Source: UBA9337 sp038331135 (GTDB lineage Bacteria; Patescibacteriota; Minisyncoccia; Moranbacterales; UBA9337). Taken from it: DNA of 19,406 nt. Below are positions 6,578 through 14,734 of the stretch, one piece after another. Location: the NCBI GenBank assembly GCA_038331135.1, contig JBBQOS010000015.1, positions 1 through 19,406 of the forward strand, written 5' to 3'. The stretch's first letter is position 1, and each line of letters begins with the position of its first letter. Under the pieces are notes generated by a model. That model had not been told where the DNA came from. It ran no database searches and saw only the letters and a list, made by a program, of their open reading frames with translations. A program made the position numbers and the translations under genes.

Positions 6578-8357
6578 ATTTTAGATTAAAAATTTCTTTC
6601 CAATTATATCTCTTGGCCACTGCCCCGCCTTCATCTTTATAAGTCCTAAATTTGGATTGATCTGGCGCTTCGCAGTTTACAGTAATCGGCTTTGGCATTA
6701 TATGATATACGGTCAATGTTCCAAATTTTTTCTCCTCTATCAAACTGAATTTAACGAAATATTTGTCCATAATTTTTTTATCTGATTGGCTACGAATAAT
6801 GACAAAATAATTCGCTTTTTTACAAATCTTAATTCCATCACCCACATTCAGACCATCTCGAGGAATTTTTTTCTGATCAAGCAAATATGCAAAAGCTCGA
6901 TGAAATTCACTTTGTCCATAGTATAATACAGCATAATTATTTTTTTTATAAATGCTTTCTATATAATCTACGATGGATTGTTGTTGCTCTAGGGTTATTC
7001 TAGTTTTTTGTTTTAATATTTTGTCGCTTCCTATATCAATCACTTCAATCTTAGCTTTGGCAAGTTGATTTAAGAAATTAACAGTAAAATATAAATTAAA
7101 AGCCACGAAAACTATAGTTACAGCCCAAATTAAGTTATTAATTTTTAAAACTTTGGAGAGCTTACTCACTATTAACCCCCAAAAAATAAAAGGTAACGGA
7201 ATTATAATCAAATAAAATCTAGGCGATAGATCATAGGCCAGTAGTGTGAAAGTTCCAAAAGATATCACAAAAAGAATCACATTGAGCATAAGGAAATCTT
7301 TTTTCTGAGGCTCTTTTTCTCTAAATGTCTCAAAAAATAACAGCACTATCCCCAAAGTAAAGATTATGGCGGCAATAATTCCTACTAAAAGATGATCTCT
7401 GCAACCCTGATTACAATCAATCTCTATATTCTTTGTTTTTAATTCAGCAACAATCCTAGGAAGTTCTGCCCCCTGAAATCCGCTTATTATCGTCCAATAA
7501 CTCAATGAGCTTTCTGTATAATTTTTTATCAATTTCTCAACAATATCATATTTAGCTTTGCCCTCGGATTTGTCTTCAACTGTAGCGGTAAGTTGTTTGA
7601 TATTATCTCCCCCGCTTTTTATGTCATTAATTATTAACGGTAAATTTAAAAACAAAACTATACAAACGCTAAGCGCCCAAAAAATTATTTTTATGCGCGG
7701 TCTTTTTATTATCAAAAACAATACTGCCACAATAAAAATTACTATCATAGCCAAAAAATGAAGCTGAGAGAGAATTCCAAACATCAGGGCACTTAGAAGT
7801 AGCCAATAGCCTTGTTTCTTGCTCTTTTCGCTATCTACGGCCCCCAAGAGCGACAGTAGGAATAAGATAATAAAAAATGGCAATAAATTAGGGTTCCAAG
7901 CAAAGCGCGCATAAGTTACCAAAAATAACGAAGTTGAAAATATCGCCCCTATAGCTAGAGAAAAATTCTTGGAAAAATATCTTCTTAGCAAAAAATAAAA
8001 AGCCACCATCGATAAAATTGAAAAACATAATGTTGCCAAAGTAGAGCCTATGATTGAATTATTAACCGGCACAGAAAAAATATAATCGATATAATAAGAG
8101 GCTGGCCCCAGTCTTAAGAAGCTTCCCGCTGCTCTAGGTCCCAATAAAGGTAAATTTAAAATTCCCCCCTCCAAAGATTCATTTATCAACGTTGCATCCC
8201 TAGCTTGATCCAACTCAAAGTGGGTCCAAGGAATAATGTTATAACTTCGCAAGAATACGCCTACTGCAAAAAATAATACAAATATCCAGAAATATTTATT
8301 TTTAAAAAAATCAAGTTTCTTAATTAAATTAGTTTTGTTTTTTTTATTTTTACTCAT
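6576..8357 (-). CDS. GT39/ArnT-like membrane glycosyltransferase
   Basis: A 593-residue membrane protein. After a lysine-rich cytoplasmic start, a first hydrophobic helix (about 23-38) leads to the periplasm-facing loop HFELDQARDATL (46-57), which carries the acidic residues expected at the active site of PMT/ArnT-type (GT-C) enzymes. Many further transmembrane helices run to about residue 435, followed by a large extracytoplasmic domain (about 440-593). Such enzymes use polyprenyl-phosphate sugars on the outer face of the membrane to glycosylate lipids, glycans or proteins. The start codon follows the stop of the previous GT39 gene by one base (TAA-a-ATG), so translation is probably coupled. 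Substrate unknown. Confidence 0.83.
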   Translation of the reverse strand: MSKNKKNKTNLIKKLDFFKNKYFWIFVLFFAVGVFLRSYNIIPWTHFELDQARDATLINESLEGGILNLPLLGPRAAGSFLRLGPASYYIDYIFSVPVNNSIIGSTLATLCFSILSMVAFYFLLRRYFSKNFSLAIGAIFSTSLFLVTYARFAWNPNLLPFFIILFLLSLLGAVDSEKSKKQGYWLLLSALMFGILSQLHFLAMIVIFIVAVLFLIIKRPRIKIIFWALSVCIVLFLNLPLIINDIKSGGDNIKQLTATVEDKSEGKAKYDIVEKLIKNYTESSLSYWTIISGFQGAELPRIVAELKTKNIEIDCNQGCRDHLLVGIIAAIIFTLGIVLLFFETFREKEPQKKDFLMLNVILFVISFGTFTLLAYDLSPRFYLIIIPLPFIFWGLIVSKLSKVLKINNLIWAVTIVFVAFNLYFTVNFLNQLAKAKIEVIDIGSDKILKQKTRITLEQQQSIVDYIESIYKKNNYAVLYYGQSEFHRAFAYLLDQKKIPRDGLNVGDGIKICKKANYFVIIRSQSDKKIMDKYFVKFSLIEEKKFGTLTVYHIMPKPITVNCEAPDQSKFRTYKDEGGAVAKRYNWKEIFNLK

Positions 8358-8358
8358 T

Positions 8359-9936
8359 TTATTTCAATGTGTTATTCCAATAATACACGCTAATTGGACC
8401 GCGTGTTTTTATATTATTTATTTTTTCTAAATTTGCATCAATATAACTAAGTGCTTCTTTAGAAATAAAAGACTCATCATTATCTGAATAAACTATCCAA
8501 CCGCTATTGTTTTTATTTTTAATTTCCATTAATTTTTCTAAGTCTATTTTTTTCTCAGTTTCGTCAGCTCTTTCTCCTCCCAGCGAAATCACTTTCATTT
8601 TAGCACCCTGCCAATAAAAATTTCTAAAATTTCGAGTAACTAAAACGTCATTTTGTTCGTGCTTGCTAACGATAAAGCTAAAAACATTGCGATAATTCGG
8701 ATTGGGCGAATCTGAGGTTTGAACATACGTATTTTCTCTAGCATAAAAATAACCCCAATTAATAGTGGCAACAACTAAAAATACAATAGTTAAAAAATAG
8801 ATTTTTTGGCTATAATTTTTTAAATTCATTCTAAAAAAATTAGCCACTGTCCAAATCCCGACAGACATTAAAATTATTTGGAAAGGTTTGGCAAAAAAAA
8901 TATATTGTTCGCCAGTATTTCTGTTCCAAAGAAAAATGGCTCCCAAAAAAATAACCAAATAATTAACTACCAAAAAAACTCCGGCTTGAGTGCTTTGCTT
9001 AATTAGCGCGTACGCCCCTATGCCCAATAGGATTATAGCTACTATTAAATTCGAATAATCGGCAAATGATTTGCCAAAATAAGAAAAATGATTTTCCCAG
9101 CTTAGCGAGCCAATGAGAACATTGCCTTTTAAATTCAAGATGATACCTACCACAACAGCAATTAAAGTGTAGAGTAAATAATGATTTTTAATATTTTTGG
9201 TTTTTCGGTAAGTAATAATGCCCATAACTCCAAAATAAACCAGACCGATAAAAACAATATTAGCCGCCAAAAGATGCAAATGCATGCTCAAAAGTCCCAA
9301 TAAAACAACCGGAATCAAAAAAATAAAATTGAGCCCCATTGTGTCATTTAATTTATTTAATTTCTCCCATTTGCTTTTAATTTTAGATTCAAATAAATTA
9401 AAAGCTGCGTAGCTAAAAATCAGAAAAACCGGCATAAACATCGCATACATCCTCATCTTGCGAGAAAACTCAATTCCATCAATGCTCAGAGCCATGAGTA
9501 GCGCTGCAATAATTCCAATTGCTTTATTTTTAGTAAATTTAAAAGCTACCCAATAAACTGCCAGAACTGCCAAAAGACCCCACAACCCGCTAATTGCGCG
9601 ATAAGACCATTCTTGACTGTCCGGTAAAAATTTTAAAGTTTGAGCTACTTGCCAGTTATAAATCCAAGCCCGAGTATAGGTAGTTTCTCCATCTTGCCAA
9701 AAATCAAGATCAAAAAATGTTTTAAAATAGGCATTATCTACAAAAGGTTTTTCCCAATTAAAATCCCATCTGCGCCACTCGCCCGTTTGTAAATAACCAT
9801 AAGCCGTGTTTACTCCCAAAAATTCATCCGCCGAAAAAGATTTTTCTCCCAAATTATAAAAACGTAAAAACCCCGCCAAGGTTAGAATAACTAATAAAAC
9901 GACCAATGTTTTATTGCCCATTAATAAACTTTTCAT
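8359..9936 (-). CDS. GT39/PMT-like membrane glycosyltransferase
   Basis: A 525-residue polytopic membrane protein. The first helix (about 9-24) is followed by FYNLGEKSFSADEFLGV, where the DE pair (37-38) in the first external loop is the catalytic signature of GT-C enzymes of the PMT/ArnT/GT39 group. About ten more hydrophobic segments follow, then a shorter external C-terminal domain (about 405-525) that also occurs in the neighbouring GT39 protein in a longer form. An internal ATG (residue 6, MGNKTL) is a possible alternative start. It is the first gene of the operon, behind the promoter at 9967-9995. Two adjacent, divergent GT39 proteins suggest two different sugars or acceptors. Family call firm, substrate unknown. 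Confidence 0.82.
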   Translation of the reverse strand: MKSLLMGNKTLVVLLVILTLAGFLRFYNLGEKSFSADEFLGVNTAYGYLQTGEWRRWDFNWEKPFVDNAYFKTFFDLDFWQDGETTYTRAWIYNWQVAQTLKFLPDSQEWSYRAISGLWGLLAVLAVYWVAFKFTKNKAIGIIAALLMALSIDGIEFSRKMRMYAMFMPVFLIFSYAAFNLFESKIKSKWEKLNKLNDTMGLNFIFLIPVVLLGLLSMHLHLLAANIVFIGLVYFGVMGIITYRKTKNIKNHYLLYTLIAVVVGIILNLKGNVLIGSLSWENHFSYFGKSFADYSNLIVAIILLGIGAYALIKQSTQAGVFLVVNYLVIFLGAIFLWNRNTGEQYIFFAKPFQIILMSVGIWTVANFFRMNLKNYSQKIYFLTIVFLVVATINWGYFYARENTYVQTSDSPNPNYRNVFSFIVSKHEQNDVLVTRNFRNFYWQGAKMKVISLGGERADETEKKIDLEKLMEIKNKNNSGWIVYSDNDESFISKEALSYIDANLEKINNIKTRGPISVYYWNNTLK

Positions 9937-9966
9937 AATAGCAAGTTTAAATATTTAACTGAACTA

Positions 9967-9995
9967 ATTTTAACCAATATTTAGTTATTTAGCAA
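9967..9995 (-). promoter_or_regulatory. predicted promoter of the GT39-GT39-GT4-UPF0104 operon
   Basis: On the minus strand: TTGCTA (9990-9995), a 17-base spacer, TAAAAT (9967-9972). Both boxes are near consensus and spacing is optimal. The predicted leader is about 25 bases, again with no Shine-Dalgarno motif. Confidence 0.5.
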
Positions 9996-10039
9996 ATAAA
10001 AAGATAATCGCTAGCAACTGCTATTAAAATCCATCTTAA

Positions 10040-10480
10040 TTTGCAATAAGTAGTTCTACGCTTGTTACACTGTTCTTTTCTTCAAGTTTTGAAATTAATT
10101 TTGAGATACTGTCACGAACTGAGCCTAGTTTAATCTATGCAGGAGTTGCGATTGTAGCTGGATTTGCTGCGTCCTTTGCTCTTGTAAAGCCACAATTAAG
10201 TGCGCCGTTGCCTGGGGTAGCTATTTCTTCTGCGCTCATCCCTCCGCTAGCGGTAACGGGAATCGGGATAGCCCGATTAGATTGGTCTATGATCAGTAAT
10301 TCTTTTCTTTTGTTTATTATTAACGGAATTGGGATAGTCTTTTCCAGTATGATTGTTTTTTCCATGATGCACTTATATATCAAGCGCCAAGTTGCAACAA
10401 AAACAATCCTGAAAGAAGCTGAAGAAGTTACCAAGGAAATAAAAAATGCAAAAAAGGAAAAAGAAAAAGATAACAACTAA
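10040..10480 (+). pseudogene. C-terminal remnant of a DUF389 membrane protein
   Basis: The frame opens right after a TAA at 10037-10039 and ends at 10480, with no ATG near its start. A TTG at 10208 is the only common start, and it would cut through a conserved segment. The translation includes RTEPSLIYAGVAIVAG, then APLPGVAISSALIPPLAVTGIGIA and FIINGIGIVFSS. These match the last transmembrane part of DUF389 (TIGR00341/TIGR00271-type) proteins, including the 'lpGvAIavALvPPLavvGigla' core. A charged Lys/Glu tail follows. Full-length members are typically 300-500 residues, so the N-terminal half or more is missing. It is the only plus-strand gene trace in the window and lies between two sugar operons. 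A bidirectional terminator follows at once. It could be transcribed but is most likely a broken gene. Confidence 0.78.
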
Positions 10481-10490
10481 AAGTAGCATA

Positions 10491-10521
10491 AAAAAAATCC
10501 CACCAAATGGTGGGATTTTTT
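10491..10521. terminator. bidirectional rho-independent terminator
   Basis: The perfect stem ATCCCACCA (10497-10505) / TGGTGGGAT (10508-10516) is flanked by an A tract (10491-10496) and a T tract (10516-10521). It works in both orientations: for the plus-strand DUF389 remnant ending at 10480 and for the minus-strand GT4 gene whose stop lies at 10537. Confidence 0.92.
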
Positions 10522-10536
10522 ATTTTTTAATTAAGG

Positions 10537-11604
10537 TTACTTTTTAGTGATCCTTATTAAAAGGTTTTCGTATTCATTTATCATATGTTTTATCGAAAAT
10601 TTTTCTTCTACACTTTGCCGACATGTCTCAGCTGAAATCATCTCGGTCTTCTTAACTGCTTCGATCATTTCATCTACATTATTGACAATGAATCCATTAA
10701 CCCCATCTTGGATGATTTCCGGAACTGAACCCCTTTTGAAAGCCACCACTGGCGTCCCACAGGCTAGCGCTTCTATCATCACCAACCCGAATGGTTCCTC
10801 CCACAATATGGGGAACAAAAGACAACACGCTTTTTTTAGATATTCCACCTTTGCATCAAAATCTACCTCCCCGATATATTTAATTAATTCTCCGTCAATT
10901 CTTGGCTTTACTAATTTTACATAAAAATCTTGGTCAACTGAATCTATGTTTGCCGCAATTATCAGGGGAATTTTTGTTTTTTCTGCCACAGTAATTGCCT
11001 CCAGTATTCCCTTGGAAGGCGTAATTCTTCCTAGAAATAATAAGTAGGCTTCTTTGTGCTGTAAAAATGAAAAATTTTCGACAGCGAGTCCATTGTAAAT
11101 AATATTAGCATTAGGAAGAAAGAATAGTGGAAGCCTTTGATTTTTACTTATGAAAACAAAGTTATGATTTTTAAATAAGCCTATATTCTTGTGATAATAT
11201 TTGATGTGCTCAGAAATACTTGTCGAATTATGAAATGTGAAAACCACCGGCACTGTGAAAAGCTGAGATAAATCAACATCGTTTCCATCAATTTTGAATC
11301 TACAAACAGCGGGTTCGTAGTGCATATGAATAACATCAAATTCACCTTGTCTTTTTATAATCTCAGTTAGCTGCCTTTCCTCCCAATGTCTATTTTCCTC
11401 GGGATGAAGACTTGTTGGATAGGGATAGGATTCTACTTTGGTGATATTTTCACCCCCGATTGTTGACTCTCCGCTGCAAAAAACAGTGACTTGATGCCCA
11501 CGCTTAGCTAAACCTTTCGCTACTTCAGCTACAATTAGTTGGATACCGCCATATTTAATAGGAGGCACAGGAATTAACATTGGGGAAACAATAGCAATTT
11601 TCAT
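10537..11604 (-). CDS. GT4-family glycosyltransferase, second of tandem pair
   Basis: A 355-residue GT-B glycosyltransferase. The N-terminal PPIKYGGIQLIVAEVAKGL (14-32) is the acceptor-domain start common in GT4 enzymes. The donor domain has LGRITPSKGI (191-200) and the EX7E motif EPFGLVMIE (E270, E278), followed by ACGTPVVAFKRGSVPEI. Its start overlaps the stop of the upstream GT4 gene by four bases (ATGA), so translation is probably coupled. It is clearly related to that neighbour along its whole length (PPxKYGG, GLxxxGHxVTxF, FGLVMxExLACGTPV), which points to an old tandem duplication. Last gene of its operon, 16 bases before the terminator at 10491-10521. Donor sugar unknown. Confidence 0.92.
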   Translation of the reverse strand: MKIAIVSPMLIPVPPIKYGGIQLIVAEVAKGLAKRGHQVTVFCSGESTIGGENITKVESYPYPTSLHPEENRHWEERQLTEIIKRQGEFDVIHMHYEPAVCRFKIDGNDVDLSQLFTVPVVFTFHNSTSISEHIKYYHKNIGLFKNHNFVFISKNQRLPLFFLPNANIIYNGLAVENFSFLQHKEAYLLFLGRITPSKGILEAITVAEKTKIPLIIAANIDSVDQDFYVKLVKPRIDGELIKYIGEVDFDAKVEYLKKACCLLFPILWEEPFGLVMIEALACGTPVVAFKRGSVPEIIQDGVNGFIVNNVDEMIEAVKKTEMISAETCRQSVEEKFSIKHMINEYENLLIRITKK

Positions 11605-12641
11605 TTTTTATTTATAATAAGTGATTTATATATCTCAACATAGCTTGAAGCCATGGCAATAATGTCAAAACGAATTTTAGCCTCATCGCGACAATCCTTT
11701 CGTGAAATTTCATTTGTCCTTTTCATATATTCTGAAAAATCTTTCTCTTTATCTACAATAAAACCTGTTTTACCATTACGCAAAACTTCAGGCACAGCTC
11801 CATTATTCAGAGCGATAACTGGTGTTCCACAAGCTAGGGATTCAACCATAACAAGTCCAAATGCTTCACTCCAGCGAGAAGGAAAAAGCAAGGCGGAGGC
11901 ACTTGATAGTAAGGCCGCTTTTTCTTGGTGATTAACCTCTTTGATAAACTTAATTCGCTCACCATCCACATAGGGGAATACTTCTTTTTCTAAAAAAGGC
12001 TTATCTTCTTCGCGAATTTCTCCAGCGATTGTTAGGCGTACTCCTAATTTATGAGCAGCTTGCACTGCGATATCAATTCCTTTGTTTTCAGAAAGAGTAC
12101 CCAGAAATACAAAATGACTATCGTTGTTTTTGAAGCTAGGAGTGAAAGATTCGACATCAATCCCATGATAAATTGTTGTCGCATAATTCAATTTTGGCGC
12201 AAGACTACGCTGAGAATCGCTAATTGAAATAAATGGGTATTCTCTAAAAGCTTCTGCTAAATAAGGAAATTCTGGTGGCAAGCTACTATGGAGTGTTGTC
12301 ACGAAAGGAATAGAAACGAAAGGCGCCAGTGCAATCGGATGAAAGCCCATGTGGTTATGCACTATCTCAAAATCTTTAATCCGCTTTCCCAATTCAAAAA
12401 AAGATAAAAATTCATATTGTTTAATTCCGTTCCAATCAAAACCACTCACAAGATCATACATGGGTTTAGCGATAACTGGGATAAGTTTTCCTGAAACTTC
12501 AGAACCACCACAGGCAAATGTTGTTACCTCATGTCCAAGTTCAACTAAACCCTTGGCTAAGTTAGCAACCACAAGTTCAGAACCTCCATATTTTTGAGGT
12601 GGTACGGTCTTCCATAACGGGGCTAATAGTGCTATTTTCAT
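11601..12641 (-). CDS. GT4-family glycosyltransferase, first of tandem pair
   Basis: A 346-residue GT-B glycosyltransferase. It opens with MKIALLAPLWKTVPPQKYGG and GLVELGHEVTTFACGG, has the donor-domain segment LGTLSENKGIDIAVQAA (180-196) and the retaining EX7E motif EAFGLVMVE (E259, E267), followed by ACGTPVIALNNGAVPEVL. It ends in a TGA that overlaps the next ATG. It lies 24 bases after the GT2 stop, so the three genes form one operon. Such GT4 proteins use NDP-sugars in the cytoplasm, typically on lipid-linked or nascent glycan chains. Which sugar cannot be told. Confidence 0.92.
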   Translation of the reverse strand: MKIALLAPLWKTVPPQKYGGSELVVANLAKGLVELGHEVTTFACGGSEVSGKLIPVIAKPMYDLVSGFDWNGIKQYEFLSFFELGKRIKDFEIVHNHMGFHPIALAPFVSIPFVTTLHSSLPPEFPYLAEAFREYPFISISDSQRSLAPKLNYATTIYHGIDVESFTPSFKNNDSHFVFLGTLSENKGIDIAVQAAHKLGVRLTIAGEIREEDKPFLEKEVFPYVDGERIKFIKEVNHQEKAALLSSASALLFPSRWSEAFGLVMVESLACGTPVIALNNGAVPEVLRNGKTGFIVDKEKDFSEYMKRTNEISRKDCRDEAKIRFDIIAMASSYVEIYKSLIINKK

Positions 12642-12665
12642 AAATATAAATTTTATTTAATTATT

Positions 12666-14153
12666 TTATAAGAGATACTGTTGGTATTTTTTTTCTGCGC
12701 TTAACAATAATTTTTCTGAATACACCTTGGTCGGTTTTATTTTCCAATAAACATAAAAGACAGAAAAAACTACCAAAGCAGCCACCAAGAAAGCCACTAC
12801 CATAATCAGATTGCCCCACCAAATAGCTGCTACAGCACCTAAAAGATACCAAAAGCCCAAAATAATTTCGATATAAGTGTTTTTTATAATACTCGGCATC
12901 TTTTTTAGTACGAATTTGTTAGTTCTCTCGAAGCCAAATTTTTTTCCAAAAACAAAAGCGATCCATGCCTCTGAATATACTAAGGACATACCCATATGGA
13001 CAACAAATGCTCTAAGGGCACGGACTATAAATTTTTCTTTCTTTCTAAATGTTACCAAAAATAGCAACGCTTTTGATGCAAGTGTGATAAAAATTGCCAA
13101 CGAGGCACAAATTAGCACTTGCTTATGATATTGGGTCACATGAATAGCGGGATGTAAAATCACAGGAAAAGCTGCTAATGCAGCGAAAGGCAAGAAAAGA
13201 AATTGTTGCCAAGCTGTTAAATGAGAAAGGAAACCAATCCATGATCGAAATGATATTTTTCCAAAAAGCATCAACAAGGTTTTTAATGACTGGGCATTAC
13301 CAAAGGCCCATCTCCACTTCTGTTTTCGGTAAGACTCAATATCATAGGGCATGAGACCATGTCCCACGGGGAAATCGACATAAACGCCTCGATAGCCCGC
13401 TTCGTAAATCCTTAATCCCACATCAGCATCTTCGGTCAATGCTTCTCCCCGAAAACCACCAATCTTATTTAATACATTCAACCTGTACATACTTACCGTA
13501 CCTGTGGATGGAACACAATCTAAATGATTTGCCATATTCATATAAATCTCGAAAAAATGCCGGTATTCATCAGTAATAGGTTGATTTTTTAAAATACAAT
13601 TTCGATAATGCTGAGGAAATTGTACTAACGCTATTTTTTCAGAAAAAAATGATATAGCTGTCGCTAAAAATTTTGAATCCACCAGATAATCAGCGTCTAT
13701 AATAGCAATGAACTCTGATCGTTTATCTATTTTTTTTAAAATATAATTAAGAGCACCTGCCTTGAAACCAGGCAATTTATCAACATGGAAAAATTTAAAT
13801 CTATCTCCAAGTGTTTCCATGAATGCCTTCACGGGCTTCCAAGTGGTTTGGTCTTGCGTATTATTATCTATGACTAAGACTTCAAATTGATTATATTCAA
13901 GTTTGGACATAGATTCAATCGTCTGCATAAGGATTGCCGGGGGTTCATTATAGGCTGGAATAAGGACAGACACGAAAGGTTGCGATTTAATTTCGTATTG
14001 CTTGGGTTTACGATGCGGAATAAGCGCGATAATTATTTGAGAAATCGACAAAAAAAGCCCCGCTAATAGATTCAGGGCTAAAAAAATAAAAACATATTGA
14101 GGTATGAAAGCGGAAGCTATCAGGACAAAAATAAAAAATGATGCGATACCCAT
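12666..14153 (-). CDS. membrane-bound GT2 glycosyltransferase (cellulose/hyaluronan synthase-like)
   Basis: A 495-residue processive-type GT2 enzyme. Two N-terminal hydrophobic segments (about 3-45) precede the GT-A domain: FVSVLIPAYNE (60-70), VLVIDNNTQD (92-101), the metal-binding DAD (153-155), TED (240-242) with the general base Asp, and QKWRW (278-282), equivalent to the Q(R/Q)xRW motif of polymerising synthases. Four or more membrane helices follow (about 300-475). This order is typical of BcsA/HasA-like synthases that polymerise and extrude a polysaccharide. No PilZ domain is seen, so c-di-GMP control of the BcsA kind is not indicated. First gene of a three-gene operon with two GT4 enzymes; a promoter lies at 14204-14231. 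It may make the chain that the others start or modify. Confidence 0.9.
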   Translation of the reverse strand: MGIASFFIFVLIASAFIPQYVFIFLALNLLAGLFLSISQIIIALIPHRKPKQYEIKSQPFVSVLIPAYNEPPAILMQTIESMSKLEYNQFEVLVIDNNTQDQTTWKPVKAFMETLGDRFKFFHVDKLPGFKAGALNYILKKIDKRSEFIAIIDADYLVDSKFLATAISFFSEKIALVQFPQHYRNCILKNQPITDEYRHFFEIYMNMANHLDCVPSTGTVSMYRLNVLNKIGGFRGEALTEDADVGLRIYEAGYRGVYVDFPVGHGLMPYDIESYRKQKWRWAFGNAQSLKTLLMLFGKISFRSWIGFLSHLTAWQQFLFLPFAALAAFPVILHPAIHVTQYHKQVLICASLAIFITLASKALLFLVTFRKKEKFIVRALRAFVVHMGMSLVYSEAWIAFVFGKKFGFERTNKFVLKKMPSIIKNTYIEIILGFWYLLGAVAAIWWGNLIMVVAFLVAALVVFSVFYVYWKIKPTKVYSEKLLLSAEKKYQQYLL

Positions 14154-14203
14154 AGATTAGTTTTAATATTTAATATGTATCTAGGGCCATTAGGGCTAAA
14201 ATA

Positions 14204-14231
14204 ATAATACCCAATTTGTATTAAGCATCAA
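14204..14231 (-). promoter_or_regulatory. predicted promoter of the GT2-GT4-GT4 operon
   Basis: On the minus strand: TTGATG (14226-14231), a 16-base spacer, TATTAT (14204-14209). The leader would be about 45 bases and contains TAGGGC twice, three bases apart (within 14181-14200), whose role is unknown. Confidence 0.45.
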
Positions 14232-14309
14232 TAAGCCCCGAACTCATTTGTCATTCTAGCACAAGATCAGAAAAATTCCAATCATTTTAAAAGTTAAAAT
14301 AAAAAGTTA

Positions 14310-14529
14310 CTAATTTATTTCTGGAAAACGATCATCAATTATCTTGTACGCCAATGACGCAAATCGATCTTTTCCCGCATTTGCTTCGGCGGAATTATCA
14401 GCAATCATTATGAATTGTTCACATTCATCTTATAGTCGGACTCTATTTTGCAATGAATCCGATATAATGACCTAGGTGCAATTTTCCAGTTGGACGGTCT
14501 CCTGTCAAAATTATATTTTTCTTATCCAT
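14310..14529 (-). pseudogene. decayed fragment of a second trpS (5' end only)
   Basis: From an ATG at 14527-14529 the translation reads MDKKNIILTGDRPTGKLHLGHYIG, the same start as the intact TrpRS at 627-1637, including the HIGH motif. One extra base near 14457 shifts the frame. In the restored frame SLQNRVRL, a TAA stop, then DECEQFIMIAD align with SLEKRLKMQHECNQFIMIAD of the intact gene. After IAD (about 14397) similarity stops. About 28 further in-frame codons (NSAEANAGKDRFASLAYKII and on), ending at TAG 14310-14312, belong to something I do not recognise. The fragment keeps a TATAAT box upstream (14567-14572), with only a weak -35. The many differences from the intact gene argue for an old or foreign copy rather than a recent duplication. 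The rest of 14154-14734 holds nothing else that I can support. Confidence 0.82.
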
Positions 14530-14734
14530 AAATTTAAAAATAATCTACTTTTTTAATAATAGACTTATTATAACTTATTTTAAAAAAATGAAAATTAATA
14601 TTTAATATTAAAAACCGAACCATATAAATAGTTACACGTCTTCTTGAATTATAATATGTGAAATTGAGATGTTTAGTTGTCGACTGATTATTGTTTCCGC
14701 AAATTTTGGTCGATTATAATGAGTTTACGAATAA
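14530..14734. other. AT-rich intergenic stretch, no gene recognised
   Basis: Apart from the TATAAT box of the trpS relic (14567-14572, minus strand), I see no coding frame, RNA gene or convincing terminator. A few TATAAT-like boxes occur in both orientations, as expected by chance in such AT-rich sequence. Confidence 0.5.

Noticed and set aside
10135..10476. 113-codon minus-strand frame opposite the DUF389 remnant
   Set aside because: The plus-strand frame carries clear DUF389 conservation; the opposite frame is a shadow.
14690..14725. Possible plus-strand promoter (TTGTTT-18-TATAAT) near 14691-14720
   Set aside because: It would read antisense into the 488-residue protein gene with no plus-strand gene downstream; TATAAT is expected by chance in this AT-rich gap.
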